From an uncultured Pelagibacteraceae bacterium (GTDB lineage: Bacteria > Pseudomonadota > Alphaproteobacteria > Pelagibacterales > Pelagibacteraceae), in the NCBI GenBank assembly GCA_902580945.1, contig CACHML010000004.1, positions 1 to 64,000 on the forward strand: a DNA stretch of 64,000 bases, written 5' to 3'. The notes under the pieces are model-generated. The model saw only the letters and a program-made list of their open reading frames with translations. It did no database searches and had not been told where the DNA came from. A program made the position numbers and the translations under genes. Positions 61,198 through 64,000 of the stretch are shown piece after piece. Every line of letters starts with the position of its first letter. Within the stretch, counting starts at the first letter, position 1.

Positions 61198-62066
61198 TGA
61201 ATATTATAATATTAATTCCAGTATTTAATGACTTTAGATCAACATCAAAATTAATTGAAGAAATTGATAATAGTATTTCTAATTTGAATGCTTCATTTTC
61301 GGTAATAATAATAAATGATGCATCAACTGAAGAAAAAAAATTAGAAAATAAAAAATCAATAAATATAAAATCACTAAAACTAATAAATATGAGAAATAAT
61401 AGGGGCCATGCAAGATGCATTGCCGCTGGATTAAAATATATTTCAGAAAATGAAGATTTTGATTATGTAATACCTATGGATGGTGATGGGGAAGATAGAC
61501 CTGAAGAGATAAAGAACTTTATAGAAAAGATTAAGGATAATCCTAATAGAAGTTTTGTTGGAGAAAGAGTAAAAAGATCAGAAGGTTTAATTTTTAAAAT
61601 CTGTTATTTTTTTCACAAAATAATTACTTATTCATTTACAGGAAAATTTATAAAATTCGGAAATTTCACTTGTCTTTCAAAGGAAACTGTTAATAAATTA
61701 ATTGAAGAGAAAGCAACTTGGAGTAGTTTTTCTGGATCATTAGCAAAAACTGAAAGTAATTTAATTAATTCTCCATCAATAAGAGGTTCAAGATACTTTG
61801 GCCCTTCAAAGATGAGTTTTTTAAACTTAATAAATCATTCTCTAGCGATTATCGCTGTGTTTAAAACTGGGGTGATCTTTAGATCAATAGCATTTTATGC
61901 GATATATTTAATAATTATTGCTGATTATATAAGTGTAATTACAGCAATACCTCTAGCTTTAATCATTATTTTTGGTCTAGTTATTCTAAAAATCTCAGGA
62001 AGAGAAAATATGACAGAATTTAATAATTCTTTAACAAATATTTCGGATATTGACATTTTAAAATAG
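61197..62066 (+). CDS. GT2-family polyprenyl-phosphate glycosyltransferase, DPM/GtrB-like
   Basis: A 289-residue protein with a cytoplasmic GT-A domain (IIILIPVFNDFRSTSKLIEEI, INDAS, NNRGHARCIAAGLKYI, PMDGDGEDRPEEI as the DxD-type metal site) and two C-terminal membrane helices (about residues 218-235 and 240-263). This layout is that of enzymes that charge polyprenyl phosphate with a sugar. The product would be the natural donor for the GT39 enzyme encoded two genes upstream. It starts in a TAATG junction with the 41-residue ORF. Confidence 0.85.
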   Translation: MNIIILIPVFNDFRSTSKLIEEIDNSISNLNASFSVIIINDASTEEKKLENKKSINIKSLKLINMRNNRGHARCIAAGLKYISENEDFDYVIPMDGDGEDRPEEIKNFIEKIKDNPNRSFVGERVKRSEGLIFKICYFFHKIITYSFTGKFIKFGNFTCLSKETVNKLIEEKATWSSFSGSLAKTESNLINSPSIRGSRYFGPSKMSFLNLINHSLAIIAVFKTGVIFRSIAFYAIYLIIIADYISVITAIPLALIIIFGLVILKISGRENMTEFNNSLTNISDIDILK

Positions 62067-62084
62067 TATATTTTAAAATAATTT

Positions 62085-63512
62085 ATGAAAAATTTTTATC
62101 GTAAAGTAGCATTTGGACTTGGACCAGACGATAAAACACCCTCTGACCCATTAATATGGGCAACAAATCAATTGAACGACATTCCTGAATTTTCTTGGAA
62201 AGGGAAAATTTTACCAGAGAAAGAACTTAGAAATTATTATCGAGATTACGTTTATGGAGATAGAAAAGTTCTAAGAAAAAAATTTAAAAATGACAAAGAA
62301 GGCTACAAAAGGGAAAAAAATAAGTTAAGGCATGCAACTGGTCAAAAATTTTGGTGGAACCTTGAACTTTGTATAAGGTATTCAGAAGCATTAAAAAGTG
62401 AAACACCAGTTTTAGCAAAACTTTGGTACTTTTGGGGTAATCATTTCGCAATCAGTGAAAAAGATTTTTTAGCACAGTATACAACAGGTGCTTACCAAAG
62501 AGAGATCATTAGAGCTAATATGAATCAAAACTTTGAAAAAATGGCTCAAGAGGCAACTATTGGTTGGTCGATGATACATCACTTAGATAATGAACAGAAC
62601 ATAGGACCAAAGAGTCAAGAAGCTAAATGGGCAAGAGAAAAAGGGAAGACAAAAGGTGTAAATGAAAATCATGCAAGGGAGCTTCTTGAACTTCATACTG
62701 TGTCGCCAGATTGTGGATATACACAAGAAGATGTAATCCAAATGGCATATATTATGAGTGGCTGGAGACCTAAGTGGGGAAAGAAAAGATTAGAGACTGG
62801 CGATGTCCATTTCAACCCTGACGCCCACGAGCCAGGTACTAAAATAGTTTTAGGTAAAAAATATAAAAGAGGTAGAAAAAGTTTATCAGTTGCAATCACA
62901 GATCTTGTTAATCACCCTTCCTGCAGAAAGTTTATTGCAATGAAACTCTGTAGATATTTAATCACAGATAACCCGACTGAAGAAATGATGAAACCAATTA
63001 TAAAAGCTTGGGAAAAATCAGATGGTTTTTTACCAGAGGTTCATAAAGCTGCTATAGAAGTTGCTTTTAGTTATTCTGATAAATATAATAAATTTCAGAA
63101 TCCAGAAAACTGGCTATTACAAATGAGCAAAATGGCTGATGTTGATTTAATCCCATCTCCTTCATTTATGAATCTTTATCAACTTGGAAATAAACCGATT
63201 AAAGATCAAAGAGCCTTAGAAAGATTGATGGATGAGCTTGGACAACATCCTTATTTAGCAAAACAACCAAATGGATGGTCAGATATTTCAGAGGATTGGA
63301 TGTCACCAGAGTTACTAATTAGAAGGCTGGTTTATGCAAGAGAAGCTTATTATAAAAAGTCAGGCAAGTCACAGACAACTGAATTCTATGAAAAAATGAT
63401 TGAAAAAAATTATGATAATCCAAGCGAAATTTTACAAATTATAAATCAGCATAAAGAGCTTGTTCATAAACATGTTATTTTATTTAATTTACCGGAGACG
63501 CTTAAATCATGA
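62085..63512 (+). CDS. DUF1800-family protein
   Basis: A 475-residue protein of the DUF1800 family. It shows KLWYFWGNHFAIS, MNQNFEKMAQEATIGWSMIHHLDN, NENHARELLELHTVS with GYTQEDVIQMAYIMSGW, DAHEPGTKIVLGK, and FIAMKLCRYLI. Family members are found next to DUF1501 genes and are thought to be exported in complex with their Tat-targeted partner. This one has no signal peptide. Its stop overlaps the start of the DUF1501 gene (ATGA). Function is unknown. Confidence 0.82.
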   Translation: MKNFYRKVAFGLGPDDKTPSDPLIWATNQLNDIPEFSWKGKILPEKELRNYYRDYVYGDRKVLRKKFKNDKEGYKREKNKLRHATGQKFWWNLELCIRYSEALKSETPVLAKLWYFWGNHFAISEKDFLAQYTTGAYQREIIRANMNQNFEKMAQEATIGWSMIHHLDNEQNIGPKSQEAKWAREKGKTKGVNENHARELLELHTVSPDCGYTQEDVIQMAYIMSGWRPKWGKKRLETGDVHFNPDAHEPGTKIVLGKKYKRGRKSLSVAITDLVNHPSCRKFIAMKLCRYLITDNPTEEMMKPIIKAWEKSDGFLPEVHKAAIEVAFSYSDKYNKFQNPENWLLQMSKMADVDLIPSPSFMNLYQLGNKPIKDQRALERLMDELGQHPYLAKQPNGWSDISEDWMSPELLIRRLVYAREAYYKKSGKSQTTEFYEKMIEKNYDNPSEILQIINQHKELVHKHVILFNLPETLKS

Positions 63513-64000
63513 AGATATCAAGAAGAAATTTTTTGAAAGGGTCAGCCACTACTTTATTTTTGGCTGGTTTTAGTTTTCCAGTTTTAGCAAATACAGACAA
63601 GAAAAAAAATCTTGTAGTTATAATGTTAAGAGGTGGAATGGATGGTTTGTGTGCTGTTCCAATAATTGGAGATAAGAATTTTGAGAAAAGAAGAAAAGAT
63701 TTGATTTTAGATGAAACACTAAAGTTAAATTCCGATTTTGCGCTTCATCCTAAACTAAAAAATTTTCATAATTTGTGGCAAAACGATCTGGGAGCAATTG
63801 TTCATGCAACAAATATTCCATATACTAAAAGATCTCATTTTGATGGACAAAACTTAATGGAAACAGGGGGTCATATCCCTTACTCCATAAAAACTGGTTG
63901 GTTAGGAAGAGGAATGAAATTAGCAGAATTGAAAGGTGATGGTCTTGCATTGGCATTACCAATGCCTTTACTTCTTAGAGGAATTCCTAGTAATGATAAT
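63509..64000 (+). CDS. DUF1501-family protein with Tat signal, runs off the window
   Basis: 164 codons are visible from ATG 63509 to the window end, with no stop. The N-terminus has a twin-arginine signal (ISRRNFLKGSAT, hydrophobic to about residue 25, cleavage after VLA or so), then KKKNLVVIMLRGGMDGLCAVPI, LHPKLKNFHNLWQ, HATNIPYTKRSHFDGQN and TGWLGRGM, which are DUF1501 signatures (an alkaline-phosphatase/sulfatase-like fold). It overlaps the DUF1800 gene by 4 nt. The pair probably acts in the periplasm, with the DUF1800 protein carried out by the Tat signal of this one. Confidence 0.85.
   Translation, partial: MKISRRNFLKGSATTLFLAGFSFPVLANTDKKKNLVVIMLRGGMDGLCAVPIIGDKNFEKRRKDLILDETLKLNSDFALHPKLKNFHNLWQNDLGAIVHATNIPYTKRSHFDGQNLMETGGHIPYSIKTGWLGRGMKLAELKGDGLALALPMPLLLRGIPSNDN

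Overview
The window is a gene-dense, strongly AT-rich (about 70% A+T by eye) stretch of a streamlined marine alphaproteobacterial chromosome, almost certainly a SAR11 / Pelagibacterales relative. The signs are very short intergenic gaps, lysine/asparagine/isoleucine-rich proteins, a proteorhodopsin followed by a ferredoxin, a thioredoxin-reductase-like ferredoxin reductase and a glutathione transferase, a compact division/wall cluster, and core alphaproteobacterial genes throughout. I see no insertion sequence, prophage, CRISPR array or integrase.

Layout. 1-4488 (minus strand): uvrC, folB, a pteridine-reductase-type SDR and uvrB; uvrC carries a frameshift and uvrB an in-frame stop, so two of the three UvrABC excinuclease subunits look broken here. 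4525-16391: an aspartate-type aminotransferase, an NAD-dependent reductase, a PsiE-like membrane protein, trxB, an ELM1-type protein coupled to a 2OG-Fe(II) oxygenase, an Anbu proteasome-like peptidase divergent from a circularly permuted ATP-grasp protein, and carB-carA. 16516-20870: yqeY-dnaG-rpoD, then a structurally odd tRNA-Val(GAC) directly abutting the rpoD stop codon, and a tRNA with a CAT anticodon. 20872-23463: mlaC-mlaA (minus), an AmiD-type amidase and the RNase P RNA.

23568-44881 is the division and cell-wall (dcw) cluster, on the plus strand, headed by a recognisable promoter with three MraZ boxes: mraZ, ftsZ, rsmH, ftsL, ftsI, a fused murE-murF, mraY, murD, ftsW, murG, murC, murB, ddl, ftsQ, ftsA, then lpxC, bamD and ligA. 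ftsZ is second in the cluster rather than after ftsA. Most junctions overlap by 1 to 20 bases, which suggests one translationally coupled unit that makes lipid II and builds the divisome.

44873-56274: an M24 aminopeptidase, a UvrD-type helicase, an AsmA-like protein, fumC, a MazG-like hydrolase, ygfZ, pyrC, a small multidrug transporter and a propionyl/acetyl-CoA synthetase. 56488-59287 is the phototrophy locus: a proteorhodopsin with glutamine at the spectral-tuning site (blue-absorbing type) behind a leader rich in palindromes, a strong hairpin terminator, then ferredoxin, ferredoxin reductase and glutathione transferase. 59284-64000: a DksA-family protein, a membrane glycosyltransferase, an unlisted 41-residue membrane protein and a GT2 glycosyltransferase in one overlapping unit, then a DUF1800 / Tat-signal DUF1501 pair that runs off the window end.

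The most notable observations are the double lesion in nucleotide excision repair, the tRNA-Val with altered D and T loops, the relocated ftsZ behind MraZ boxes, the palindromic leader of the blue proteorhodopsin, the reduced Anbu locus, and the tiny membrane protein between two glycosyltransferases. Family assignments come from reading the proteins, not from database searches.
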